From contig JAQFVV010012982.1 in NCBI GenBank assembly GCA_028023455.1, forward strand, positions 122,001 to 186,000: a stretch of DNA of 64,000 bases, in the 5' to 3' direction. The position numbers and the translations under genes are program-made. Source of the stretch: Epiperipatus broadwayi (Eukaryota; Onychophora; Udeonychophora; Euonychophora; Peripatidae). Positions 46,523 to 59,328 of the stretch are shown piece by piece. The notes below the pieces were generated by a model that saw nothing but the letters and a program-made list of their open reading frames with translations, ran no database searches and was not told the origin of the DNA. Position 1 is the stretch's first letter. Every line of letters begins with the position of its first letter.

Positions 46523-49070
46523 TCAGAAAAGAAGAAAATTAGTATCAATTGTATTAAGCTTTAGATCTTGTCATCCACTCCATCTTATACAACCAATAAC
46601 ATGACCACCTACATGTGAAAAAATAAATGTTCTACAAATACATATTCAATGCTGTACCAGCAGTCAGTCATTAGTTGGTCCATATCATCATCTCCCACAC
46701 ACATTTGCTCAGTTTATATTAAAATAGAGATTGTAATGGAAGTTATTAAAGCCATTACATTATAGAATGATGAAAAATGTTTTATCAATGATTATGCTGT
46801 CCATTTTGACAAAGATTGATTTAAAGCATTACATTACTGTTACTGCAAGGAATAAAATGTTGAGTTCTAAACTGCAGCTTGTGCTCAATTCTTATTTTTG
46901 TATTTTCTTAATTTAACCAGATAGTTAAATTAAGTATTTAATCAGTGCAAGATCACAATTGCATTTTTTGAACTTAAGCTACAGCTTGGTACTAATAGGG
47001 TGCCCATGTAAGGGATGAAGATTTGAACCTGGATTTTTGGTTATATCATGATGAATTTTTAAATAGTAACAAATAAATTTTCCAGTGAGATCAAGTCTTT
47101 TAGTTGATAATCTCCTTATATACTATTAGGTTGTTTTACATTTAGGAGAGGTATATCTATTTCAATGACATATGATAAGCAGAAAATATTACTATTGCAT
47201 GGCTAATATTACCAATAATATGCCTATATAATGGTATTGCTCTTCAGTATGTTCATCACCAATCTTTGATATATATATATATGAATCAAATGGATATTGA
47301 ACTCGATAATTTATAATCCAAATATTTTTAATATTTAAATCTAAACAATCCATTATTTACTTACACTCAATATTAGTTTAAATAAAGTAAAATATAAGAA
47401 TTGTTTCTGGTAATAATAATGTAGGAATATTAATAATTTCAATACATGTATAATAAAAAGTAAATTATATATTTCACTATTTATTATAGATTGATACTAT
47501 ATGTTTTATATATATTTTTATTTGTAAAGTGCTACATATTGTCATAATCTTAGATTATAGAAATGCGTTTGAGTCATTTGTTTTATTCATATCCATGTAT
47601 AAATGAGTAAATGCAATCCAGTTTATACACATGCAACAAAATGGAGTATAAATAATCATACTATAAGGTTATATATTATATACAGGTATATTGTAAAAAA
47701 TATATATCCACATATATAAAAATATTAACAGTGTAAATTTGAATTAATGGTTTGTATATATGGAATACAAATGGCAATATAGTAAGTATACAGTATTCTA
47801 TATCTGTCTTTACATAATGTCTTCCTTGTGATTTTAATTATCATTATGGCAATTTGATATAGACAACATCTGTTAATCAATTTTATCTGGAGCATCAATT
47901 AATTAAGAATGCAATGAAGTTCTAGTTACTTACCTGTCAATGTTAATTGTTTCTAAATCACTGTTTTCATGATCTCTGGTATCATATTAAACCGCATAAC
48001 AAATGAAAATATGAATTCACTTTTCTTATCATGTCAAAATAAAAATGTTGCACTGAATTAAAAAAGCATTAGTGAGCACTTGATTTATATGAAATTCAAT
48101 CTAAAGATATATTTGCTTCATTTATGTAAAAAAGTTGCATAATCTTTATACAAACTAATATTATCTATCAACTAAAATTCACTTTTTGAATGTGATAGTG
48201 AAATAAATTCTGAGATTTATTTCATGTTATGTGTTGTGAAATAAAATTATGAGCAAAAGAAATAAAGATACTATATTTAGAAGTATTGTGAAAGCTGTAA
48301 TGAGATTGAACTCTTTTAAATTCTATAATATTGACCAATTCAATAAGACTTAAAGTGATTTGGGTTTCAAAAGAATGTATAAAGATCATAAATTTCAATA
48401 TTCAAATTTCTTATAATCCAATTGGAATATGTGCAAATGTAACATCCATGGTGATCAACTATGAATGTAACAGCTATTTATCTCATGATAATAATTATAA
48501 TAATTCACAGTAAATTATTAATTGTTAATTTGATTATTTATATATAATTTCTATAGTTGCTAAAGATTGAAAATCGGATTATTACAGTTAGATACAAGGA
48601 CTTGATTTACTTTAATGATTTGATGAATTGTAATCAATTTCTATAAATGAATACAACAATGCTTAGTTATATATAAAAACCTAAATTTTCATAATAAAGA
48701 ATTAAATGTCATAAATCATGATCTTTAAAAAATAAAAATTGGTTTAAAAACCATTAAAACAATAATCAAATTATCTGTTGTTCATAAGTTCAGATAATGC
48801 TTGGGCAGCAAAAGTAACCTTTAATTCAACTTTAGTTCTGAGCATGTCACTTTATGACAATGTTATGCCACTAAATCTCAAGGGCATAAAAGTTGTAAGC
48901 ATGTCTTGTCATTATGCAAAAAGAGATACTGAAAAAGATAATAAATAAAATCTTTTATTTTATATAATGATGTCATAAGCTTGAATAGGTTGGATGTCAT
49001 GGAAAATGCCCTCACCAGATGTATAATTAAACATTTAGATATTTCATTTGCTCATATTCAAGTTAAAAAT
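46523..49070. other. AT-rich DNA, no recognised gene
   Basis: A minus-strand B-box-like CCAGGTTCAAATCTTC (47022-47037) hints at an old SINE, but no A box or TSD was found. The rest is anonymous. Confidence 0.4.
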
Positions 49071-49181
49071 TGTAATAACAATAGCAGTAGCCAATTCTCC
49101 ATCTACTACTTCTATCCAGGGTAAGCCATAGTAATCAATGGATCGAGAAGATTTGTGCATAAATTCCCTATCTAGTGTCTA

Positions 49182-49220
49182 CTCAGACTAGTTTCTAACT
49201 TGTGGCTTTCATCAGTAAGG
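49182..49220 (-). ncRNA. Hammerhead-like motif, left arm of foldback copy 2
   Basis: Read on the minus strand: stem I CCTTA, CUGAUGA (49209-49215), AAGCCACAAGTTA, GAAAC, a two-base loop, GUC, and stem I TGAG. The sequence differs from the copy-1 motif at positions within stems I and II, but the core heptamer and GAAAC are unchanged. Confidence 0.45.
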
Positions 49221-49592
49221 AATCTTGGATCTGAGAGCACTGCATGTAGATCTTAAGATCTAATGTAATCCTCCAGCAGTCACCTTTTACATATTTAGTT
49301 AATTATAAAGGAAATAGTGATTAAATGGTGATTTAATGATTTTATACCAAGCCTGCTTATAGGATGATGATGACTGTGGTTATTAAAAAATCAAAGATAC
49401 CAAAATGTATACATACAAAACTGGATTCAGATCTGTATGATTAAACATACAAATTAGCTTGGATTGAAAACATTATTGTGTTTTCATCTTTGGCTCATAG
49501 CTTTATAGTTAACTAAATAGATTAATAGTGACTTCTGGGGTAGGTTACATTAAATCCTAAGACTAGATGTAATGTTTTCAAATCCTAGACTT

Positions 49593-49631
49593 CTTACTGA
49601 TGAATTTCTGCAAGTTAGAAATTAGTCTGGG
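49593..49631 (+). ncRNA. Hammerhead-like motif, right arm of foldback copy 2
   Basis: CUGAUGA is at 49597-49603, then a more diverged stem II region, GAAAT, a two-base loop and GUC ending at 49627. Stem I would be CTTA with TGGG. GAAAT replaces GAAAC, leaving a T-G wobble in stem III. More decayed than the left-arm copy. Confidence 0.38.
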
Positions 49632-49761
49632 AATATTGAAATTTTATGCACAAACCTAGTATCTACTGATTACTATGGCTTGCACTGAGTGGCACTACGG
49701 TATGAAGAATTTGCTACTGTTTTGATAGCTTGTGTAAGCATAGGAAATGGTGATCATGTGA

Positions 49762-52291
49762 TGTTTTAGTAATTTAATGTTATGTTATCTTCAATTATCA
49801 TTAATGAAGTAAAATATTATTTTTTAAAGGAAAAACCCATATTATAATGATGCTTTTGCAGCTTTCTTAAATTGTCAGTTCATTTAGGAAAAAAAAAGTT
49901 TAAATTTTACTTCAGACTTGTTTTTTGTTTAGTGAATTTCTTTTGAAAACTAATATTAGGATAATTATATCTGTCAATAATAGTAAGATTATAGAAACTT
50001 ATTTAAATGTAAACATATTTCAGTTATGGAATTTATCTCATTATTAAAAAAATAAAAATACATTTCTTGATTTAAGAGCTCATTAACAAACTTCATCTTT
50101 TAATTGTTTTATCGTAATAAAAAGACAGATCAATATTTCCCTAAACTAATCAAGCACAGATTACAAAATAATACAAAATTGTACAAGCGTTGGACAAATT
50201 AAACAATTTACATATAATTTGCATATCTACACTCCAATCCGCATTTTCTTGTTTATTTATTGATTTATAAGAGTACTTGATATAGTTTCTCCTGCCAGCG
50301 CCTCAATACGTTTGTAATTTTGTTAGAATCATTCGTAATTTTTTTTTATATATTTATTAATGAGTAACACAACCATATATATTTTATTTAGTAAACTGGC
50401 TAATGATAATCTAACCATATACATATAGGAGACTCCAAATATTGTTCAACACAGTATGTGTGATTATATTAGTACAATATTATTTGAGTATTTATTTATT
50501 TTTTTACTATGGAAATAAATATATTTTAATAACTTTAAGAAAGCAAAATGAGATATGCCTTGATATATCAATTGTTGCAAACGCTTTTATTACTACATAA
50601 AAGGGCTAAATGTTGAACTAGATGGTAATAAGTTACAATTTAATGATAGCCATAAACCAAAGAGTTCGCTTTCAGGGAAGATAAATTAAAAAAGTAAAAT
50701 TAAAGTATCTTGGTTATAAACTAAAGCCACAATTATAAATGAAACAGATGGTTTTTATCGGTTATAAAAATACAATAGTAGAAAGAGGGTTAATATGCTA
50801 GATGAAAAATTGATAATATTTCGCAAACTGTTTTATGTACAGTATTGTGTTTTAACATTTAGATAGAAGAATTAAATTATCAATTCTAAAAAGATCTTTT
50901 TCCTGCTATATTTTGATCGCTTCTTCTGATTGTCTTTGATAAATTTGAATTCTTTTTTATTTAAATATTTTTTTTAATATCGTATATTCTCCAAATATTG
51001 ACTCTGAATAAAGATGTGATTAATTTTGTTGAGATATTGAGTCAATAATAGAAAAATCTATATGAGTAAAAGTCTTCTTATAAAAATGACAAGGTTAAGA
51101 GTAAGAAAAAAATAAAGAATGAATAGCTGATAAAAACTTTTAGGAAATATATCAGATAAAACGTTGAAATTTGACTGAAAAAAGTTTAGTTCTGAAATTG
51201 GTTTTCAAACAAGTAATAAAATTTTAGATTGCTTTAAAAATATCTTACACAAATAACTCCATATATCACAGTTTCACACATGCATGCAATTATACATGAA
51301 TTAATATTGTTGCTAATCATGAAATTGTTTCACTTGTGATGCTAAATCGTTATCTAAGAGTACATATCCTAAACATAATCATTTCTTTTTGTTTTATGTA
51401 ATGCAATAAAATTATCAAAACCTTCTCAAAATTTAATTGTTTGTGGCACTTGATCTTACTAGGGGATTAACACTAAAGTTAGTGTTATGATTATAGTTTT
51501 AAGAATTTTTTGATGTTTGAGTAATTTATTATTGATTCAAGATCTATTCAAATTAGGAAATTTTCTAATAGTTAAATCATTACTGGCACATTTTCTACAG
51601 GGAATGCAAACCAATATTGCTAAACACTTTTTTTTATATCAAACACTGAACTAAGAATATTAGTTTAAAGCATCACATTTCAACATTCTCTCTTAGGAAA
51701 AGTAATTTATGTATTTATTCTATTCCAGATCCACTTGTTATAATCTTTTGATAATCAATTGATACTAATTGATATTCAAATCCAAATCTCCAAATTAGTT
51801 TTTATCTATTAATTATAGTCAATTAGGAGAAATGGATTTGTAAACACACACATCCAGAAATCAATCGTCTTTACTTTTTGGAAAGCTATCCAAGCTAATT
51901 TTTTTGTATAATTTATACAGATATGACATTAGGCCACAAACAATACTGTTTAATAATCTTAGATTTTAATGTTAACTAAATATATAATTTCTGAGTTAAG
52001 AAAATATACAATTGTAGATTTTAAGAAAGCTCATTGATTTGTTTATATAAAAATAAATAACAAGAAAAAAAAACATTATGTATGATAAAGAAAAAAGACA
52101 GTAGTTTAATGAAAACTGTAGGTAAAAAAAAATTGAAAATGAAGAATAAGAGATTTGAGTATTAAAACAGAGAGGAATTTAAAAAAAGTTGAGAGAAATA
52201 AATCAAACTGTAAAATATTATAAAGATTGCAGATAATAAATATATTAATATTAAAAAGTACAAAGAAATATTAAAATATTCAAAAAAGTTC
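49762..52291. other. AT-rich DNA, no recognised gene
   Basis: Nothing supportable was seen on either strand. Confidence 0.45.
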
Positions 52292-52307
52292 AAAAAGTTT
52301 AGATATT

Positions 52308-52396
52308 TTAAGCATTGATAGTCAAGTGGTCAGCACAGCTTCCTTACAAGCAGTTGTCATGGGTTCCCTTCCAGGACGATGCTTTGACACGTGAAA
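52308..52396 (+). mobile_element. tRNA-Gly-derived SINE, short type, with 16-bp TSD
   Basis: The 71-nt body starts GCATTGATAGTCAAGTGGTC and ends GGACGATGC. It aligns with tRNA-Gly(UCC) without the T-arm duplication; the anticodon position reads TAC within CCTTACAA. TTTGACACG and a short A tail follow. AAAAAGTTTAGATATT stands at 52292-52307 and 52397-52412. It is the only clean TSD among the short-type copies. Confidence 0.85.
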
Positions 52397-52412
52397 AAAA
52401 AGTTTAGATATT

Positions 52413-53650
52413 GAAAAGCAGGCAAATTAATACATATTTATAATCAAGAAATAAATTTAATTATTAGAAACTGATTGCCTCAAATGTAGGATTTTATAAA
52501 ACGAAAGATAATTATGTGTAAATATGACAGAGTAAAAAAAAAGTTTGTTATATATTTTTAAAGTAAATAAAGATGGATACAAAATGTAAATGAGATTCAA
52601 ATAATTCAAGTAATGAATGAATATGTTATTTGCATGGCTTAATTAAAATATTCTTTGACAATAACTTCATGGTTTGGTGATTAATATATTCACATACCAT
52701 GATCATGCTATATGATTTGAATCCAATTTTTTTTAACACAACCAGACTTACGTTTTTCCTTTCAGACTGATATACTATAACTAACCAGATATTGAACCAA
52801 GTTTGGGTTGATAAGTGAATAAGTGTGTGTGTCAATATATTGGCAGTAAAAATAAAAATTACAAATATAACATGATAAGTGATTTACCACTAATGAAGAG
52901 AAAGACTCCATATACCTATGATATTGAGTCTGGTTACTTTTTAATATATAAAGTAAATGTAGACTAAGTTAACATTGTAGTTCTTAATTTTTAAGTGATT
53001 ATATATTTATTAGTAAAGATAAAAAGTAATCAGTTTCTTCTTGCATCTTAGCATGACCTTCTGATTAAATCATAGTAGTTTTTATGAACCTAATTACAGG
53101 TCAAAAGAATATGCTGCACTTTATTTTCTAGAGCTAAAAATATGCTGTTATATATTCTTGCATTAATCCAGTAGAGCTAAAATAATAGTTTATAGATATG
53201 ACACAAAATGTCAAAAACATTACAATAAATTAAACTCTAATTGTAAAAAACAAGAGCTTTGATTTCAGTTTCCAGTTACCATAGCAATAAATCATTGCTA
53301 TTATCCTGCCATGGTTAGAAATTTTAAAAAAGTTATATCAGTTGTTATAATACTTGTATTTCAAACTTAAAAAAATAAATTAATATTGTATTAAAATAAT
53401 TTAAATAAACAAGATTGTAATTTTATATTTTTGTTATTCTCCATAAAAGTCATATATTGATGCATGAAAGCTAATTGAAAAATTATTAGTGTATAATGAT
53501 GAAGTGCCATTAACCAAATATTTGTCACAACTGACAAATGTATATATGAGATTTGAATTTTTAATTGAACTTATAGATTTGATTCAGTTGCATTCTTTTT
53601 AACATCATTGTAATTGCCAAACATACTAAAAGATCTTAATCTACATTTAA
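52413..53650. other. AT-rich DNA, no recognised gene
   Basis: Nothing supportable was seen. Confidence 0.45.
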
Positions 53651-53656
53651 TATATA

Positions 53657-54597
53657 CACCTGGGTCTCATTTTACGCGATAGATAGGTTTCTCAGAAAAC
53701 ACTCGCAAACGAAATCGCGCAAAAATAGACGGAACTTACATTGAAAAAGGGGGGATGTGGTCTGTGATTATTCAAAATTTGCATAAAAGCAAAGCACCAA
53801 TGTAAAATTACTTTAAAATTCGCGCAAAAAAAAAAAAATAAGGAAATAAAATATGACTAATAAAAAATTTCAAATTTGAAAAAAATTGATACAAGACAAA
53901 CTTTTTTTAACTATAATATTTAATTTTATTCAAAATAATATATTTTTATGCATAGTTTACAGTACAGTAATTTACCTTTTTTATACACGTTTTAATTATT
54001 ATAGCTATTTGCCGAAAAACACGTTTGTTTGCAAACAACTAGCGCCAATTTCACACTCATGCTGTGTCAATGATTTACTGGTGACAACATAATTAGTAAT
54101 TAATCTTTGAGATGATGATTTTATAAATTGTTTATGAAGCTTGTGATATCCAGACATACAACCATTTAGCTCTCTTTGGAATTTAAGAACATGTTAATGA
54201 TTAGTGTCATTAATAAGAAAATAATAATTGATTACGTTCTTTTTTAAAAAGCAAAAACAGAATGTGATTTAAAATGCAAAATTAACATGCACAATGTTTG
54301 AACAAATTTACATTATAATCTTGTAAAATTTAATGTGTGTAGACATAAAATGTGAAAATCATGATTTTAATTTCATTATTGCATAAAATCTTACTATTAT
54401 AAAGCACTGAAAATATTGAAATTACTAAGATGAAAGTCGAATTCCAATAATGTGCTATTACTTTCAATATAATGTAAGTGCGCAAAATTTATTATTTAAA
54501 GTAATAGCGCATTATTGGAGTTCGACTTCCAGTGAAACATGAATCGTATAACTTCAAAATGGTGTTAAATAAGTCCACGTAAAAAGAGACCCAGGTG
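53657..54597. mobile_element. 941-bp non-autonomous DNA transposon with TA target site
   Basis: The termini CACCTGGGTCTCATTTTACG and its reverse complement (20 of 22 matching) are each bordered by TA (53655-53656 and 54598-54599), as in Tc1/mariner-type elements. Near the left end, CGCGCAAAAAT-like motifs recur. An internal 31-bp inverted repeat sits near the right end. The only open frame (53886-54092) has no recognised domain, so no transposase is visible. This interior is less uniformly AT-rich than the flanks. Confidence 0.8.
54434..54528. repeat. 31-bp inverted repeat inside the TA-flanked transposon
   Basis: AAGTCGAATTCCAATAATG...CTATTACTTT at 54434-54464 mirrors 54498-54528 with a few mismatches, around a 33-nt loop. 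It may be a subterminal transposase-binding structure or a nested foldback. Confidence 0.8.
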
Positions 54598-54614
54598 TAA
54601 TATAAAGTTATAAA

Positions 54615-54690
54615 GATTTGATGGTGCAATGATAGTATATTTTTAGCAGGCCTATAATGGGTTTGAACCCAGACCAAATCAATTTGAAAA
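54615..54690 (+). repeat. tRNA-like segment
   Basis: GATGGTGCAATGATAG resembles an A box, and ATGGGTTTGAACCCAGACC contains a T-arm-like hairpin with a good B box. There is a single copy, no poly-A and an ambiguous TSD. It could be a tRNA pseudogene or SINE head. Confidence 0.4.
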
Positions 54691-54819
54691 TTGTTTCAGA
54701 TCTTAATCAGGTTTAAGATTTTTATTTCAGATAGCCAACTCATAACCAATCCAGATTTATAAGTTATAACTTTATAAATCATTAAGAGAGTTCATATTCA
54801 AAACTTTGTTATATAAACA

Positions 54820-54975
54820 ATATTACTACTGCTACTACTGCTGCTGCTACTACTACTTCAGCTGCTACTACTACTATTAGTAGTAGTAGTGTTATTACTG
54901 CTATTGTTGTTATTGCTCTTCCTGCCCATGCTTCTGTTCCTACTCCTTCTCCTACTACTATTATTGAAATATTAT
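54820..54975. repeat. CTA/CTG-type trinucleotide array
   Basis: Interrupted ACT/GCT units are followed by a switch to TAGTAG at 54874-54888 (ACTACTATTAGTAGTAG), which makes a small palindrome. An imperfect triplet array continues to about 54975. Confidence 0.85.
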
Positions 54976-55639
54976 TATTATTAGAAATTTTTATTATAAC
55001 TATTAATGATAAATAAATCATTAAATGAATTATTTGTGCTATAATTATCTTTAATTAGATGTTATTTAAGCAAAACACATCATGTTTAGGCATTAAGATC
55101 TTTATCATTAATATAATCTGGAAAGTGTCATATATTTACACATAAGTGATTGTGCATAATGATTAATGCTGAATATAGATCCTCTTTATTATAAATTAGT
55201 CATTTAAAGAAGACCAATGTTTCAATAATTAAAATATGTTCAATGATTTAAAAAACAAAAAAATAAAGTTTGATAGTAATGAAATTAATATTACTTTTCT
55301 TTCTTCCTTTACATTGCGATTTATTATTTTATTAGTATTCAATCATTACAAAATAACTTTATAAAATATTTAATAATATGATCAAATGTGTAAACTAACT
55401 ATTATTTTTTAAGCAGTTTATATATTTATTTCTCAGTAATCAAAATTACTCCAAATTCACAACTCAACAAGACTAGCCAAGAAAATACACTTGAAAACAT
55501 TACCAATGGGTTCATTGCTACAAAAAGACTTTTCAAGTGTAAAGAACTACAAAATAATAACATATTCAAACTAAACATTACCCACAATTCCATTTATTTT
55601 TCATACACCCTTAATATTAAAAGAACTTTTAAATAAGTT
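54976..55639. other. AT-rich DNA, no recognised feature
   Basis: The last part may be the 3' UTR or terminal repeat of the neighbouring PLE. No boundary is visible. Confidence 0.4.
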
Positions 55640-57780
55640 AATTCAGAATCATAAAATTTTAATAATAAAATTCTTTAATTCTTTTTATTTTATTTCTCTC
55701 AAAGAAGACAACTTTAGCTTCATCAAAATTAATAGTGTGGCCTGTATCTTTTTCATGGATATATAAAGCAGAACTAAGATATTTATTTCTAACTCTACTT
55801 TTATGTACCTTTATTCTTTCATTTAAGTTCAAACTACTCTGACCCATATATATACCCTCTTACAAAAGCAGGGAATAATATATACAACTAAAGGAATAAT
55901 TTTTCTATCAAAAATTTTCTTTGTATTATTTAATAAGTTATTCAAAGTAATATCTCCTTTCCAATCAATTTTCTTATTTACAAACAAATTATTGTTTTTT
56001 CATACAATTTTATAAGAAGACAATTTAAATGGCAAAGAAATAAAATCATATTTTTCTTTATTCTTTACATAATTACAAATATTACTATTAAATCAAATAC
56101 TTTTAAGAAATTTATCAGAGTAGCCAACACTCAAATATTTATTATAAAATTGACCTTTGTGAAACAAAGCTACCTCACTAGAATTATTTAATGTCTTATT
56201 TCTATAATAATAATTTCTTAAAGCAGCTACTTTATGAGATATGGATTGATAATTATCATGTTTAATTATAGATCTTAACTCTTTATTCTTAACATAATGA
56301 TTACATATCAAACAATTAGTTTTTACTTTTCTAATCACCAATACATCTAAAAAATTTAATTAAACAAAATCTAACCCCCCTTCTTCTACCACATATTTTA
56401 TAGAAATATCAAAACAATGAAACTCATTTACCAACTCTTTCAATTTATCATTCTCAACTGCAAACAAACAATTATCCACATATCTAACAAATAACTTTAA
56501 ATATAAACAATTCTTTTTAATAATAATTTTCTCTTCCAAATAATTAATATAAACTGACCAAATTAAAGGAGAAATAATATAATCTATTACTGACCCTTAC
56601 TTAATCTTATAAAAATTACCATTATAAGTAAAATACATAAAATCTTCTAGTAATAAAAACAAATCTTTAATAACTTTAATTTTATTTTTTGACAAAAATC
56701 CACATTTAGCCAACACAAACATAAGAACATCAATATGGCTTAATCTATTAACAGATTGATACATATTTTCAATATCCAAAGTACCAAATACACAATTACT
56801 TTCCATTTTAAAATGATTAATCTTATCAAAAACTTCAAAAGAAGAAGAAACTGTGTAATGACCAAAATCAACAAATTGTTTTAAAAAATTATTCAAGAAC
56901 CTAGAAATGCCCTCTACAACACTACCTGTAAAATCGAAAATAAATCTTAAAGGAAAACCATCTTTGTGAGTTTTAATATTCATAAACATCTTAGCTGATA
57001 TGAATTCATTAGGATAACATTCTAAATAATTTACTCTATTAAAAAAATTTAAATTTATCATTTTTTCCATAATATCTATTAACCTCCTTTTAATAACATT
57101 ACCTGGACTCTTCCCCCAAAATATATATTTATCATCATTTAATTTTTTATCCATTTTCTCTCTTAACTCATTTCCTTTCATAATGACAAACTGATCAGTT
57201 TTGTCTTCATGAGAAATAATCACATCATTAACTATTAAACTATCATTAAGATGTATAATCTCAGCAGGATTAACAATAAATTGTTCTTTCCTTTATAAGC
57301 TTTTATTTAAAACCAATTGAGTGCCAACTTTCTGCTTATCACTCAAATTACTAGATTCAATAGATGAAATTGCATCAAAAACTATATTTTTTTGAATGAA
57401 AAGGAACAAAACTAGGACCTTTACCAAGAATCTCTAATTCTCTCTCATTTAACTTTATATCAGAAAGATTAACAACTTTATTAATAGAAACATTTTTTTC
57501 AAATACCTTATCACTACAATAAACTATTCATTTTTCCAAACAACCATTTAAATTTTCTTTCATATTTCCTACAATAGAAATTTGATCTATTTTTTTTAAA
57601 CTGCCTTATAAAAAAATTAAAAATGGACTAATTAAAATCTTGCCTCTTATCTAAACAATATTTAATTCCTTTATATTCATAAATAAATTTGTAAAATCTA
57701 ATAAAATTTTCTTTTAAAACACTATTCAAAACATACGTTTGTAAATTCAAAACTAAATTCCGATTTTTAAGCACTCTATA
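55640..57780 (-). pseudogene. Penelope-like polyprotein, third lineage, decayed
   Basis: From N to C on the minus strand: VVNLSDIKLNERELEILGKG (about 57482-57423), then a 208-residue open stretch (57223-56597) with the finger block MNIKTHKDGFPLRFIFDF and motif A (FGTLDIENMYQSV). It ends at an in-frame TAA inside motif B (KIK-stop-GSVID). Motif C then reads FVRYVDNCLF, with Asn replacing the second catalytic Asp (about 56480). A connector (56341-56093) follows, and a GIY-YIG domain with PCFC, YMGQSSLNLNERIKVH and HEKDTGHTI (about 55900-55659). Multiple stops and shifts mean it is dead. It is as AT-rich as the 43-kb PLE but clearly different in sequence. Confidence 0.85.
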
Positions 57781-57904
57781 AATATTTTGATCAAATTTTT
57801 AATGCAAATAAAACCATAATAGATAAAATTAAATTACAGAAGTAAACTTAATTGGTAAACCTTTAGTAGAAATATATTTATGTGATGAAAAAGAAAGTTT
57901 TTAA

Positions 57905-58105
57905 TAGGTATGTTGTACTAGTACTTACAAGAAGAGACCCCAAAATAACCAGAATTCTTTTCTGGTAAGTGCACATGCTGTCATACATATGTCTGCTGTT
58001 ACATGTCACTTCTGGAGATGTTTTTGCATCAATCTGCCAAATTATGTGACTGTGTAAAATCATGGTCCATGTAGCACATTTTTTGTAAGTATGTTCCACA
58101 TATGT
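57905..58105 (-). pseudogene. Possible decayed C2H2 zinc-finger fragment
   Basis: One minus-strand frame reads CHICGTYLQKMCYMDHDFTQ, then, after two stops, QHVHLPEKNSGYFGVSSCK. The CxxCG start and the HxHxxEKxxxY linker-like piece resemble tandem C2H2 fingers, but the spacing and several Cys/His are lost. It could be a retrocopy or captured gene piece. The similarity is weak. Confidence 0.25.
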
Positions 58106-58261
58106 GGCAATTTATTTTATAATGGCAGAAAGATTGGAATAATGTGAAATTCTGTTTTCTTTTAGGGAAAAAGCAAGGAGACAGTTGTAATGTCTGAAAC
58201 AGATTACAAGAAAGTTGTTCTTAAAAAAAGTGAAGATTATGAATTATTTAATGAAATTGTC

Positions 58262-58640
58262 AAATTCACCATGTTCCAAAATATTGTGGTGAGGCAATGC
58301 CAAGGTAATGCTGATATTGTTTTATTGATGCAAATGGCATTTTTTCTCAAAATTAGTTCTTAACAGTTTCATTTATCTACAAATTCTGGAACATTTGCAC
58401 AATGTGGCTTAAATGTAAATATCTTATTTTGTGGCAAAGTGAGGAGTGCAAGCTTTATCATGACAATGCTCCTCCACACAGTTTTAATTGTGAGACAATT
58501 TTTAATTAAATTCAACATGACCCAGCTTATTTGTGAGCCATATTCACTTAATCTCTAACCATGGGACTTTTTTATTTTGTCGAATAGAAAAATGCCTCAA
58601 TTTGTTTTGCTCACTTAGAAGTGGTGGAAAAAATTGATGC
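58262..58640 (+). pseudogene. mariner-family transposase remnant
   Basis: Across two frames the plus strand reads AKVMLIL, then FIDANGIFSQ, then, after stops, LWQSEECKLYHDNAPPHSFN. It continues to a decayed motif (SLTMGLFYFVE) and a terminal EVVEKIDAD. KVMLxxFxDxxGI and YHDNAPxH are hallmarks of mariner DDE transposases, with a catalytic Asp in each. No terminal repeats were recognised and the 5' half is missing or unrecognisable. Confidence 0.75.
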
Positions 58641-59328
58641 AGATATTAAAGATAAATAAATTTTATTATTTAAAAATTTCAATTATTTTTGGGTTCCTTC
58701 ATATAAATGTGACATTGGAACATTTATTAGAAAATCATACAGAGGTTGCATATAACAAAGAAAAGTATAAAAAAGTGCATGTTAAGATTACATATAATGT
58801 TGAGAGTAAAACATATGGGAAAAAAATAAAAAGCTGTCACTCCATAATTAAAAGAATTAAAATACTGAAATGGAACCTGAAACATATCATTAGAAAATAT
58901 GGTAACAGATATTGTTAATAGGAAATTGTAAAAGGTTTAGAAAAAGAATTGATATAGAAAAGATAGATTAAACTTTGAAGTGGTTTTGATTCTGCAATGG
59001 ATTAATAATGTTTAAAGTGATTTGAAGATCATTATCCTAATATGGATATGTAGTTTGGACATTCATATGTCATAGTGCTATTTGACATTTCCCCATCTAG
59101 CTAAATATTACAACTGATATAAGTCAAACATCTGAGACAATACATGTTGCAAATTAATTTTTGAGTTGTTTAAATAAATATTTTCTTACTAAATCTTACT
59201 ATCATTTATTTACATTTAATATTTACTTCTTAAAAACATAAACTTGACTTAAGAGTTAAGTTTATAATAAATTTTAATTTATAACTAATAAGTGTAAAAT
59301 TAATATTTTTAGCAAAATTATCTTATTT
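58641..59328. other. AT-rich DNA, no recognised feature
   Basis: A 94-codon Lys-rich open frame at 58634-58918 has no recognised similarity and is probably chance. Confidence 0.4.

Larger units (their letters stand above)
49075..49761. mobile_element. Foldback element with hammerhead-like motifs, copy 2
   Basis: The left arm (AACAATAGCAGTAGC, ATTCTCC, GTAAGCCATAGTAATC, TTTGTGCATAAA, GACTAGTTTCTAACTTGTGG, then GATCTTAAGATCTAATGTAA) is mirrored by the right arm running out to about 49728, so the arms are at least 230 bp. The right end continues to about 49761 with TTACACAAGC...CACATGA on the reverse strand, matching the outer left end of copy 1. Central sequence TTGGATTGAAAACATTATTG is shared with copy 1. 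No TSD was defined and there is no ORF. Confidence 0.75.

Noticed and set aside
47000-47060. SINE suggested by B-box-like sequence on the minus strand
   Set aside because: No A box at the right spacing, no poly-A and no TSD found.
58166-58304. Apparent internal exon: pyrimidine-rich TTTTAG acceptor, open frame, and CAAG/GTAATG donor-like end
   Set aside because: The 3' half aligns in another frame with the mariner transposase block ending KVMLIL, so the splice-site pattern is probably coincidental within a transposon relic.
58634-58918. 94-codon Lys-rich open frame
   Set aside because: Starts at the end of the mariner relic; no domain or conserved pattern seen.
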